This document shows positions 53,775 to 61,373 of a stretch of 64,000 nucleotides of DNA, one piece after another. The notes under the pieces were generated by a model that saw only the letters and a program-made list of their open reading frames with translations, searched no databases and had not been told where the DNA came from. Every line of letters starts with the position of its first letter. The first letter of the stretch is position 1. Made by a program: the position numbers and the translations under genes. Origin of the DNA: Streptomyces sp. HmicA12 (lineage in GTDB: Bacteria; Actinomycetota; Actinomycetes; Streptomycetales; Streptomycetaceae); contig NZ_KB891798.1 in assembly GCF_000373565.1 (NCBI RefSeq), positions 558,206 to 622,205 of the forward strand. The letters are read 5' to 3'.

Positions 53775-53841
53775 CCCCTGGAAGCCGGGGTTTCACGCCG
53801 GTCCCGAAACGCTGGGCTGCCGCGCGCACCTACGGCTGGCT
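53775..53841 (+). pseudogene. IS5-family transposase, segment left of the inserted element
   Basis: A plus frame reads GSRGFTPVPKRWAAARTYGW-L, the conserved R-R-W-V-x-E-R-T-F-x-W-L motif region of IS5 transposases. It is broken exactly at 53841, where the 1,876-bp element begins, and continues at 55718. Confidence 0.6.
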
Positions 53842-53879
53842 GGCTCTGTTCACGAGAACCGACAGCCGTTGTTCATGAG
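53842..53879 (+). repeat. Left terminal inverted repeat of the element
   Basis: GGCTCTGTTCACGAGAACCG at the outer end and TTGTTCATGAG at the inner end. It differs from the right copy at three positions. Confidence 0.75.
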
Positions 53880-53997
53880 TTTGGGAGGCGCCTGTCGGGC
53901 TCGATGTTCGATGGCTCGGCGCTGGGCGGCACTGCTGCCTGATGCAGGCATCGGCAGCTGGGATCGGGCGGGCGTTGGTCGGCGGCTTGGGGCATGT

Positions 53998-54732
53998 TCA
54001 GTGCGAGCCGGCCTGTCGGGCCTGGCGTGTGGCGGTGCGGGGGTCGCCGGTGACGGGTTGGCCGTGGCCGGGCAGGAGCAGGGTTGCGTCGGTGAGTTCG
54101 TCGATTCGGTCGAGGGAGGTCAGGGCGGTGTGGCTGTCGTGGGTGAAGCCTCGGCAGACCAGAGTGGGGCCGGTGTGTCCGGTCAGGCCGTCGTGGGTGA
54201 CCAGGGCGTCGCCGGTGAAGAGCAGTCCGCGGTCGGGGAAGAGGTAGCCGGTGCTGGCCGGGGTGTGGCCGGGCAGCAGGACGGCCTGCGGTGCGCCGGG
54301 GACCTCGTCGAGCTGCTGGTCGGTGCCGAAGACGCGCACCCCAGGGGTGGCGGGGGCGGTGAAGGCACCCGCACGGGCAAGGTGCAGCGGGGTGGTGATC
54401 GCGGCGGGCCGGTGCAGGAGGTAGGGCAGCATGGAGCGTTCCGGCTTGGCGTGGCGCAGGGCACTGCGCGGGCCGTCGCGCAGGATCGCGGCGTCGCCCT
54501 CGTGGACCCAGACGTCGGCGCCGGCCTGCTGGAGGGTGTGGGCCAGTCCGGTGTGGTCGGGATGTCCGTGGGTCAGGAGCACGGTTCGGATGTCGCGCAG
54601 GGAGCGGCCGGAACCGGCCAGGTGCGCGCGCAGCTGCTTCAGGTGGGCCGGCAGTCCGGCGTCGACGAGGACCAGGCCGCCCGTCTCCTCGACCAGGTAG
54701 AAGTTGACGACGTCGTCACCGAGGCGGTCCAC
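53998..54732 (-). CDS. Metallo-beta-lactamase-fold hydrolase
   Basis: A 244-residue MBL-fold protein. Metal ligands are seen in VLLTHGHPDHTGLAHTLQQA (H-x-H-x-D-H), AVLLPGHTPASTGYLF (His), LLFTGDALVTHDG (Asp) and LLLPGHGQPV (His). N-terminal GDDVVNFYLVEETGGLVLVD is typical of the glyoxalase-II-like subgroup. The only in-frame start is the GTG at 54732, without a clear ribosome-binding site. It is divergent from the TetR gene and shares the element with it, so it is the likely target of that repressor. Confidence 0.8.
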   Translation of the reverse strand: MDRLGDDVVNFYLVEETGGLVLVDAGLPAHLKQLRAHLAGSGRSLRDIRTVLLTHGHPDHTGLAHTLQQAGADVWVHEGDAAILRDGPRSALRHAKPERSMLPYLLHRPAAITTPLHLARAGAFTAPATPGVRVFGTDQQLDEVPGAPQAVLLPGHTPASTGYLFPDRGLLFTGDALVTHDGLTGHTGPTLVCRGFTHDSHTALTSLDRIDELTDATLLLPGHGQPVTGDPRTATRQARQAGSH

Positions 54733-54810
54733 GCCGGGGGGCGACGCGCCGGTCTGAGCGGGTGGAGCGGGGCATGCGTTCCTCCGGGAAGCGGGGCGGG
54801 CATATTTAGA

Positions 54811-54824
54811 TACAGTCGACTGTA
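54811..54824. promoter_or_regulatory. TetR operator palindrome
   Basis: TACAGTCGACTGTA is a perfect 14-bp palindrome in the divergent intergenic region, directly before an ATG at 54825 and 22 bp before the preferred TetR start. It probably covers both promoters. Confidence 0.65.
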
Positions 54825-54845
54825 ATGGATGAGAGGGAGAACGAG

Positions 54846-55484
54846 ATGCCCAGCGGGACTCCGCGCAGGCCGTACGACTCGGGGCGCCGGCAGGAGGCCG
54901 CGCGCCGCAACCGCGCCGCGATCCTTGCGGCCGGCCGGGAGCTGCTGTTCCGTGACGGCTATCAGGCCACTACCGTCCGTGCGGTGGCCGAGCGTGCCGG
55001 CGTCTCCCCCGAGACCCTCTACAAGGCATTCGGCGGCAAGCCGGGGCTGGTCAAGGCGCTGTGGGACATCACCCTGGCCGGGGACGACGAGCCCCTGGCC
55101 ATGGCCGAGCGGCCTCAGCTCCAGGCCGTCCTGGCCACCCGCGACGCCCACGCCAAGCTCCGCCTGTACGCCGCGTTCGTCCGCGGCGTCCACGAACGCC
55201 TCGCCGCCCTGTCCGCCCTTCTCGCCCAGGCCGGCCCCGAGGTCGGCCAGGTCCTCGCCCTCAGCGAAGAGGAGCGGATGACCGGCGTGAGCGCCTTCGT
55301 CGCCCACCTCGCCGAGACGGGCGTCCTGCCCCTGGACACCGACACGGCTCGCCTGGCGGACTCCTGGTGGGCCTTGACCGGCCCCCACCTGTACACCCAG
55401 CTCACCGGCCGTGGCTGGGACACCGATACCTACGAGGACTGGCTGACGGGCATGCTCGTCTCGGCCCTTCCGGGCGCGACCTGA
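54846..55484 (+). CDS. TetR-family transcriptional regulator
   Basis: A 212-residue repressor: RRQEAARRNRAAILAAGREL, LFRDGYQATTVRAVAERAGV, SPETLYKAFGGKPGLVKALW (helix-turn-helix), then a ligand domain with LRLYAAFVRGVHERLAALSA and LADSWWALTGPHLYTQLTGR. The ATG at 54846 has GAGGGAG upstream. The ATG at 54825 would place the operator directly at the start codon. It is divergent from the MBL hydrolase. Confidence 0.85.
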   Translation: MPSGTPRRPYDSGRRQEAARRNRAAILAAGRELLFRDGYQATTVRAVAERAGVSPETLYKAFGGKPGLVKALWDITLAGDDEPLAMAERPQLQAVLATRDAHAKLRLYAAFVRGVHERLAALSALLAQAGPEVGQVLALSEEERMTGVSAFVAHLAETGVLPLDTDTARLADSWWALTGPHLYTQLTGRGWDTDTYEDWLTGMLVSALPGAT

Positions 55485-55679
55485 GCGCGGATTCATCACC
55501 GCCCGGTCGACCGCGGCCCACTGGGCCGTACGCCCCCCACAGCTTCGGTGACCTTCGCTGAACGACTCCGAGGCCAACCCGGTGGCACCTTGCGGTGAGG
55601 CCGGACCCGACGGATGTCGAGCCGCAGCCGTCATCCAAGGGCGTGTTCGATTCTCATGCGCAATCGACTGCTGCTCAAT

Positions 55680-55717
55680 CTCATGAACAAGTGCTGTCGG
55701 TTCTCGTGAACAGAACC
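55680..55717 (-). repeat. Right terminal inverted repeat of the element
   Basis: Inner end CTCATGAACAA, outer end TTCTCGTGAACAGAACC. It is the inverted partner of 53842-53879. Confidence 0.75.
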
Positions 55718-55870
55718 AGCTGGCTGATGCTCCACCGCCGCCCGACCCGCGACCACGAAATCCTCCCGCCGCGCTCCGAAGCCATGAGCCGCCTCGCCAT
55801 GGCCGACCTCATGGCCCGCCGCCTCACCGGTGAGAACACTCTCTCCTGGCGCGATGCGACATCAGCACAC
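55718..55870 (+). pseudogene. IS5-family transposase, segment right of the inserted element
   Basis: The frame reads WLMLHRRPTRDHEILPPRSE, AMSRLAMADLMARRLTGENT, LSWRDAT, the C-terminal end of IS5 transposases (W-L-x-x-x-R-R-L-x-R-D-Y-E). It continues the motif broken at 53841. Only the C-terminal parts of the gene are present here. The N-terminal part is lost. Confidence 0.65.
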
Positions 55871-55913
55871 CAAAGGAGCGTTCAGGGATGAAACAACAGG
55901 ATGAAACGACCTC

Positions 55914-56858
55914 TCAGCGCGACGCTTCGCCCTGCGCGACCTCGACCTGATGGTGGAAGGTGAGCGAGCCGACTGTGCCAGCGGTGACGGAGAGGACCGC
56001 GCAGCAGGCGAGCAGGATGGCGATCGGCCGCGTGGCGCGTTGCGGGCGGGGGACGGGGTCGAGCAGGGCGGCGACCCGTTGCGGGACGGGGCCGGTGGTG
56101 GCTGCGGAGGCGAAGTCCGGGCGGGGGAAGGCCGCGGCGGGTGCCGCGTGTCCGGCGAGGGCGGCGCGGGCGATGGCCCGGGCGGTCAGGCGCCGGTCGC
56201 CGGTGGCGCGTGCGGCGGATTCGTCGGCGGCGCGTTCGACGGCGAGGCGGATCGCGGTGCGGGTGGTGCGCAGGGCGGGGTGGCAGTGGGCGGCGAGTTC
56301 GGCCGCGGCGAGGAGGTAGTGGTGGCGGCCCTGGTTGTGGGCGCGTTCGTGGGCGAGGAGGGCGTCGCGTTCGGCGGCGTCCAGGCTGCGCAGCATCGCG
56401 GTGGTGACGACGATCCGGTGGGGGCGGCCGGGCAGGGCGTAGGCGTCGGGGTGGGGGGATTCGACGACGCAGAGGTCGCCGGTGGTGGGGCGGTGGTCGG
56501 CTTCGCGGGTCGCTGCACGGAAGGCGTGCAGTTGGCGCAGGGCCCAGCGGGTCAGTGTCCAGGCGCTGAGGGCGAGCGCGCCCAGGGCCGCGGCGGACAC
56601 CGGCAGGACGAGTAGTCCCGAGGGCGTGGGCAGGGGGTGGATGAGTTCGGCGAGTGCGGCCAGGCCGGGCAGGGTGAGCAGTCCGGTCAGCACGAGGGTG
56701 CCGAGCGCGATGACCGAGGTGCCGGCCAGGACGAGGGCGCTCGTGGTGAGGACGTACAGCGCCGGGGCCGGGGCCAGGCGCTGCACAGCGTGCCGGGCCA
56801 GCGGCCGGGTCGCGAACGGGAGCCCGAGCGGTACCAGAAGCAGAACGAGCGGGGTCAC
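55914..56858 (-). CDS. M56-family (BlaR1-like) zinc metallopeptidase
   Basis: A 314-residue membrane peptidase from the GTG at 56858. N-terminal helices (VTPLVLLLVPLGLPFATRPL and ALVLAGTSVIALGTLVLTGL) are followed by the zinc motif DALLAHERAHNQGRHHYLLA (H-E-x-x-H) and ADESAARATGDRRLTARAIA (third ligand region), then a C-terminal helix IAILLACCAVLSVTAGTVGS. It lacks BlaR1's penicillin-binding sensor domain, as most actinomycete M56 proteins do. It should cleave the BlaI-type repressor encoded just upstream (GTGA overlap). Confidence 0.85.
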   Translation of the reverse strand: MTPLVLLLVPLGLPFATRPLARHAVQRLAPAPALYVLTTSALVLAGTSVIALGTLVLTGLLTLPGLAALAELIHPLPTPSGLLVLPVSAAALGALALSAWTLTRWALRQLHAFRAATREADHRPTTGDLCVVESPHPDAYALPGRPHRIVVTTAMLRSLDAAERDALLAHERAHNQGRHHYLLAAAELAAHCHPALRTTRTAIRLAVERAADESAARATGDRRLTARAIARAALAGHAAPAAAFPRPDFASAATTGPVPQRVAALLDPVPRPQRATRPIAILLACCAVLSVTAGTVGSLTFHHQVEVAQGEASR

Positions 56859-57232
56859 GAGTCCTCGCCTTCGAGGAGTTGGCGCAGCAGCTGCTCGTCG
56901 TGCGGCGTGAGCTGGGCGACGAAGCGGGCAAGCACCGATGCGCGGTCGTCGTCGCGGTCGAGTTCGGTGTGCATGCGTCGTGCGGTCAGCCCCGGTGCGT
57001 CCTGCACCGGGAAGTACGCGAAGCCGCGCCCCTGGCGCTCGCGTCCCACGACGTCTTTCTCGTGCAGCCGCGTGAGGATCGTCGTCACCGTGGTCCGTGC
57101 GAGCCCGCGCGCGAGGTCGCTCTGCACCTGGCCCGGGGTGAGCGGGCCGTCGGCGGCCCACAGGGCGGCCATGACGGCGGCCTCGAGTTCACCCGCCGGG
57201 CGGCGTTCGTCGTTGTTCTCGGTGCCCGCCAT
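56855..57232 (-). CDS. BlaI/MecI-family repressor
   Basis: A 125-residue winged-helix repressor from the ATG at 57232: RRPAGELEAAVMAALWAADG, PLTPGQVQSDLARGLARTTV, TTILTRLHEKDVVGRERQGR, GFAYFPVQDAPGLTARRM. The R-x-x-G-x-L-E-x-x-V-M start and Y-x-P wing are typical. It binds dyads of the form G-T-C-T-A-C...G-T-A-G-A-C. Two such sites lie upstream. It is co-transcribed with the M56 peptidase and divergent from DedA. Confidence 0.88.
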   Translation of the reverse strand: MAGTENNDERRPAGELEAAVMAALWAADGPLTPGQVQSDLARGLARTTVTTILTRLHEKDVVGRERQGRGFAYFPVQDAPGLTARRMHTELDRDDDRASVLARFVAQLTPHDEQLLRQLLEGEDS

Positions 57233-57255
57233 GGAACTTTCCCCACCTCGCCATC

Positions 57256-57292
57256 GTCTACAGTCCAGTAGACCGTCTACAGGATTGTAGTC
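57256..57292. promoter_or_regulatory. Two tandem BlaI-type operators
   Basis: GTCTAC-AGTCCA-GTAGAC (57256-57273) and GTCTAC-AGGATT-GTAGTC (57275-57292). Both are dyads of the BlaI type with equal spacing, one base apart, between blaI and dedA. They can control both the repressor operon and the divergent lipid-carrier operon. Confidence 0.65.
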
Positions 57293-57355
57293 GGCCGCCG
57301 GACGCTGCTGCGCGGCCTTCGGCCGATCATGACCAGAATGCGAGGGCTCACGGCG

Positions 57356-58030
57356 ATGACCACAGCCAACCACCTATCGTCGCAGCTCGCTGTCAATGTG
57401 CTGGACGCCCGGTCTCTGCTGTCCGCCTTCGGCGTGCTGGGTGTGGCGGCGGTACTGTTCGCGGAGACCGGCCTGCTGATCGGGTTCTTCCTGCCCGGCG
57501 ACTCCCTGCTGTTCACGGCCGGACTGCTCGCCACCGGCAGCAACGGCGGACTGCACCTTCCGCTCGGCCCCCTCCTGGCGGCGGCTGCCGCGGGCGCGCT
57601 GATCGGCGCACAGACCGGCTATCTGCTCGGCCGCAGAGGCGGCGGAGCACTGCTGGCCCGCAGCCGCTCGCGACGACTGCACGAGGGGGCACGACGCGCC
57701 GAAGAACTCCTGCAGCGCTACGGGTACGGCAAGGCGGTGGTCCTGGCCCGGTTCGTACCGGTGGTGCGCACCGTCCTCAATCCCATGGCCGGCGCGCTGG
57801 GCGTACCGCTGCGCACGTTCACCCTGTGGCAGATGGTCGGCGGCCTCGGCTGGTCGCTGGGGCTGACGCTGGCCGGGTACGCCCTCGGCTCGTCCGTGCC
57901 GAACGTGGACCACTATCTGCTGCCGCTGGTCGCACTGATCGTGCTGGTATCACTGCTGCCTCTCGCCGCGGAGCTGTACCACGCGCGCCGGGCCGCGAAA
58001 GCCGCCGCCGTGAGGGGGGTTCAGGGATGA
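57356..58030 (+). CDS. DedA-family membrane protein
   Basis: A 224-residue membrane protein: VLGVAAVLFAETGLLIGFFL, PGDSLLFTAGLLATGSNGGL (the conserved E...F-L-P-G-D), LIGAQTGYLLGRRGGG and KAVVLARFVPVVRTVLNPMA, GALGVPLRTFTLWQMVGGLG (family R-F-x-P-x-x-R). DedA proteins act as undecaprenyl-phosphate and phospholipid transporters. The ATG at 57356 or the one at 57329 can be used. It ends in a 4-bp ATGA overlap with the first PAP2 gene. Confidence 0.85.
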   Translation: MTTANHLSSQLAVNVLDARSLLSAFGVLGVAAVLFAETGLLIGFFLPGDSLLFTAGLLATGSNGGLHLPLGPLLAAAAAGALIGAQTGYLLGRRGGGALLARSRSRRLHEGARRAEELLQRYGYGKAVVLARFVPVVRTVLNPMAGALGVPLRTFTLWQMVGGLGWSLGLTLAGYALGSSVPNVDHYLLPLVALIVLVSLLPLAAELYHARRAAKAAAVRGVQG

Positions 58031-58632
58031 TCGCCGCCTTTGGCGGGGCGTCGGTAGACGGCTCCGTGTACATCGATGTGGTGCATCTCGCCGGGCGTGC
58101 GCCGGGCTGGCTGGACACGGCGGCCACGCTCTGGTCGGCGTACGGGCTCGGACTGTTCGCCGTTCTCATGGTCTGGGGGTGGTGGCGGGCACGCCGGGCG
58201 GGCACCGAGACCGCGCTGACGGCGCTGGCCGTGCCGGTCCTCGTGCTCGTGGCCTGTGCCGTGGACCTGCTGGTGAAGTCGGCGGTGCGCGAGGCGCGGC
58301 CCTGCCAGAGCCTGCGTCTGGCGACCCTGGAGGCGTGCCCGGCACCAGGTGACTGGTCCTTCCCGAGCAATCACACGGCCATCGCCACAGCCGCCGCGGT
58401 GGCACTGTGGTGCGTCTCCCGGCGCCTCGGCACCCTCGCCGGCGTCGCGGCGCTGGTCATGGCCGCGTCCCGGGTATGGGTGGGGGCGCACTACCCGCAC
58501 GACGTCGCGGCGGGCGCCGCCGTCGGCGCCGCGGTCGCCCGGGCGGGCATGCTCCTCCTGCGGCGCCGTCCGCTGCTGGCGCGGCGCCTTGCCGCCTCCC
58601 GGCTGCGCCCGCTCCTGCTGGCGGCGCCATGA
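58027..58632 (+). CDS. PAP2-family phosphatase 1
   Basis: A 201-residue membrane phosphatase: DLLVKSAVREARPCQSL (K-x6-R-P), DWSFPSNHTAIATAAAVALW (P-S-N-H, variant of P-S-G-H), SRVWVGAHYPHDVAAGAAVG (S-R-x5-H-x3-D). All catalytic residues are present. The family hydrolyses undecaprenyl-diphosphate or phosphatidic acid at the membrane. Start overlaps the DedA stop, and its own stop overlaps the next PAP2 start. Confidence 0.85.
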   Translation: MIAAFGGASVDGSVYIDVVHLAGRAPGWLDTAATLWSAYGLGLFAVLMVWGWWRARRAGTETALTALAVPVLVLVACAVDLLVKSAVREARPCQSLRLATLEACPAPGDWSFPSNHTAIATAAAVALWCVSRRLGTLAGVAALVMAASRVWVGAHYPHDVAAGAAVGAAVARAGMLLLRRRPLLARRLAASRLRPLLLAAP

Positions 58633-59339
58633 ACCGGCGGGACGCCGCGGATCTGGCGGGCAGTGTCGGGCTCGGCGCCTGGGCCGCCTTCGGCCTGCTG
58701 ACCATGCTCGTGATCGGCCACGACGGCGCCCCGCTGGCCCAGGACGACCAGGTACTGGCCTGGTCCCTGCACCACCGCCCCGACCATCTGGTGGCACTCG
58801 CGCGCGGGGTGACCGCGACCGGGACCGGCGTCATCCCCTACGTCCTGGTCATCCTGGCGGGCCTTTGGGCCGGGCGCTCGGTGCGGCAGCGGCTGGCCGC
58901 CGTCGCGCTCGGCGTGTTCTGCCTCGCCACGGGACAGGCCCTGCGCTACGGCCTGATGCTGCTCATCCAGCGGCCACGCCCGCCGCACGCCGACTGGGCG
59001 ACGCACGCCTCCGGGTGGTCCTTCCCCTCCGGTCACACCACCACGGCCGCCCTGGCCGCGATCGCGGTCAGCGTCGCGCTACGCGTCCGCGCGCCGCGGG
59101 GCCACGCGCCGCTGACGGGCGCGGTCGCGCTGTGGGGGCTCGCGGTCGGGCTGACACGGACCGAGCTGGCGGTGCACTGGTCGACCGATGTGCTCGGCGG
59201 CTGGCTGTTCGCGATCGGCTGGAGCGGGCTGTGCCTGTGCGCCGCATCTTGGTGGCTGCCCGAGCAGTTCATCCCCCGCACGACGCGCACGGCAGCCGAA
59301 CCGGTGGAGGGCCATGCGGCACAAGATCCTGGTTGTTGA
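58629..59339 (+). CDS. PAP2-family phosphatase 2
   Basis: A 236-residue paralogue of the preceding gene, with six predicted helices: QALRYGLMLLIQRPRPPHAD (R-P), GWSFPSGHTTTAALAAIAVS (P-S-G-H) and TRTELAVHWSTDVLGGWLFA (T-R/E-x5-H-x3-D). The motif 3 reads T-R-T-E-L-A-V-H-W-S-T-D, so the core H and D remain. Two phosphatases of different subtype in tandem suggest distinct lipid phosphates. The stop lies 26 bp inside the response-regulator gene. Confidence 0.85.
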   Translation: MNRRDAADLAGSVGLGAWAAFGLLTMLVIGHDGAPLAQDDQVLAWSLHHRPDHLVALARGVTATGTGVIPYVLVILAGLWAGRSVRQRLAAVALGVFCLATGQALRYGLMLLIQRPRPPHADWATHASGWSFPSGHTTTAALAAIAVSVALRVRAPRGHAPLTGAVALWGLAVGLTRTELAVHWSTDVLGGWLFAIGWSGLCLCAASWWLPEQFIPRTTRTAAEPVEGHAAQDPGC

Positions 59340-59976
59340 GGACGATCACGCGCTGCGCGATGTGTTGCTGCGCGGTCTGCGGGAGGAGGAGTTCGAACCG
59401 CTGCCCGCCCCGGACGGGGCCACCGCGCTGCGCCTGGCCTCCACGGACATCGCCGCCGCCGTGCTCGATGTCGGGCTGCCCGACGCGGACGGCCGCGACG
59501 TATGCCAGGCGATGCGGGCGAACGGACTCGCCTTCCCCGTCCTCTTCCTGACCGCCCACCACCGTTTGCCCGACCGGCTGTCCGGGTTCTCGGCGGGCGG
59601 CGACGACTATCTGCCCAAGCCGTTCCACCTCGCCGAACTCATCGCCCGACTGCGGGCGACGCTGCGCCGCACCACCCCGGCACAGGCCGCAACCGCCGGC
59701 GATCCGACGCTGGACGCCGTGCGGCACCGGTGCACCGTCGCGGGCAGCGAACTCGCCCTGACCCCAACCGAGTTCCGCCTTCTGGCCGCGCTGATGGCCG
59801 CGTCGGGGGACGTGGTGACACGCCGCGACCTGATCCGGGCCGCCTGGCCGGACGGCGCCCAGGTCAGCGACAACACCCTCGACCAGTACCTGACCCGGCT
59901 GCGCCGCAAGCTGCGCCAGGCGGGCAGCGTGCGCACCGTCGGGACGGCCCGCGGGATCGGCCACCGCCTGTCATGA
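59314..59976 (+). CDS. OmpR-family response regulator
   Basis: A 220-residue regulator: HKILVVEDDHALRDVLLRGL, AAVLDVGLPDADGRDVCQAM (phosphoacceptor Asp), PVLFLTAHHRLPDRLSGFSA, GGDDYLPKPFHLAELIARLR (Lys), and an OmpR winged helix ELALTPTEFRLLAALMAASG, VTRRDLIRAAWPDGAQVSDN, TVGTARGIGHRLS. GGTGGAGG precedes the ATG. It overlaps the kinase start by 4 bp. Confidence 0.9.
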   Translation: MRHKILVVEDDHALRDVLLRGLREEEFEPLPAPDGATALRLASTDIAAAVLDVGLPDADGRDVCQAMRANGLAFPVLFLTAHHRLPDRLSGFSAGGDDYLPKPFHLAELIARLRATLRRTTPAQAATAGDPTLDAVRHRCTVAGSELALTPTEFRLLAALMAASGDVVTRRDLIRAAWPDGAQVSDNTLDQYLTRLRRKLRQAGSVRTVGTARGIGHRLS

Positions 59977-61331
59977 CAGCGCTGCCGCGGCTCGTACCCC
60001 GTACCTTGCGCGGGCGCCTGTCCCTGGTGGCAGTCACCAGCGCCACCCTCCTGATCACGGTGCTCACCGTCGTGTTCAACGCGGTGGCGCGACAGCACCT
60101 TGAGCACCAGGCCGACAACGACCTGCGCACCCGAGCCGCCGCCGTGGCCACCACCATCGACACGAGCGGGCCCGTCGTACGGATCCACGAAGGCGCCCAC
60201 GACGACCTCCTCGACAGCAACGTATGGATCTACGCGGGTACTCGCCTCATCGAGCAGCCCCCGAACGCCACCGCGGTCAACCGCGTCGGCCGCGCCGCCC
60301 GCACCCTGGCCACCGCGGGTGGACAGGGCTGTGCCACCACCGGCGGACCGCGCCCGGTGCGCCTGTGCACACTGCGCCTACCGGGCCGCGCGGGCGGCGC
60401 GGGCATCGTCACGGCCATCGATCTGACGCCGTATCAGAGTTCGGCCAACACCCTGCTGTACGGCTCACTCGCCCTGGACGCCGTGATGCTCGCCTGCACC
60501 TACGCCCTGACCCGCCTCGCTGTTGGCCGGGCGCTGCGCCCCGTGGGCGCCATGACCGACCAGGCCACCCAGTGGGGCGCCGTCACCACCGGGCAGCGCT
60601 TCGGCGAGGCCCACCTGCCGGCCGAACTCGCCTGTCTGGGTACGTCGTTGGACGCACTGCTCGACCGCATCCGCGCGCTGCTGCGCCACGAGCGGCAGCT
60701 CACCGCGGAGCTCTCCCACGAACTGCGCACCCCCCTCAGCCGGATCATCGCCGAACTGGACTGGTGGCAGCCCCGCCCCCGCACAACGGACGACACCCGG
60801 GCCACCCACCTGGTGATCTCCCAAGCGGCCGCGTCCATGCACACGATCTGCGACACCCTGCTGCGGGACGCCCGCGAGGGCCTGCCCACAGCCCCCGGCA
60901 CCGCTCTGATGCTGCCCACACTGCGCCGGACCGTCCAGCAGCTGAACCTCCCGGATCACGTGACACTCACCGCGACCAGCCAGGACCCACACGTCCAAGC
61001 CGGTGTCGGCGCCGCCCTGCTCGAACGCATCGTCAGTCCCCTGCTGGCCAACTCCCTGCGCCACGCCCGCTCCCAGGTAGCAATGCACGCCCGACATGAC
61101 ACGGACGGCGTGCACATCGACGTCACCGACGACGGCCCAGGCGTCCCTCCCGCCTTCACCGGGGACCTCTTCGTGCCCGGCCGCCGCGCCGAACCCACCG
61201 ACGGACACGACGGAGCGGGCCTCGGCCTGCCGCTCGCGCGGCGCCTAGCCCGCTCCGTGGGCGGCGACGTGCACTACGACGAACAGCACACACCCGGAGC
61301 CCGGTTCACCGTGCGACTGCCGCCCGCATGA
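59973..61331 (+). CDS. Sensor histidine kinase
   Basis: A 452-residue kinase with two transmembrane segments (LVAVTSATLLITVLTVVFNA and LLYGSLALDAVMLACTYALT) around an extracellular domain of about 130 residues, a HAMP-like linker, the H box RQLTAELSHELRTPLSRIIA, N box LLANSLRHARSQVAMHARH, and ATP-binding IDVTDDGPGVPPAFTGDLF, DGAGLGLPLARRLARSVGG. It forms a two-component pair with the regulator. Context suggests it senses envelope state. Confidence 0.88.
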   Translation: MTALPRLVPRTLRGRLSLVAVTSATLLITVLTVVFNAVARQHLEHQADNDLRTRAAAVATTIDTSGPVVRIHEGAHDDLLDSNVWIYAGTRLIEQPPNATAVNRVGRAARTLATAGGQGCATTGGPRPVRLCTLRLPGRAGGAGIVTAIDLTPYQSSANTLLYGSLALDAVMLACTYALTRLAVGRALRPVGAMTDQATQWGAVTTGQRFGEAHLPAELACLGTSLDALLDRIRALLRHERQLTAELSHELRTPLSRIIAELDWWQPRPRTTDDTRATHLVISQAAASMHTICDTLLRDAREGLPTAPGTALMLPTLRRTVQQLNLPDHVTLTATSQDPHVQAGVGAALLERIVSPLLANSLRHARSQVAMHARHDTDGVHIDVTDDGPGVPPAFTGDLFVPGRRAEPTDGHDGAGLGLPLARRLARSVGGDVHYDEQHTPGARFTVRLPPA

Positions 61332-61373
61332 CCCGCCTGTTCGAACCGGCCCTACGCGCACGGGAATCAGGGG

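Larger units (their letters stand above)
53842..55717. mobile_element. Non-autonomous ISL3-type element carrying MBL-hydrolase and TetR genes
   Basis: The element is 1,876 bp, bounded by 38-bp inverted repeats starting GGCTCTGTTCACGAGAACCG (left) and, inverted, GGTTCTGTTCACGAGAACCG (right). They match at 35 of 38 positions. Flanking octamers GGCTGGCT (53834-53841) and AGCTGGCT (55718-55725) are 7/8 identical and fit a target duplication. The split host reading frame (IS5 transposase) reads through when the element is removed. Ends GGYTCT plus 8-bp duplication are typical of ISL3-family elements. No transposase lies inside. Confidence 0.7.
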
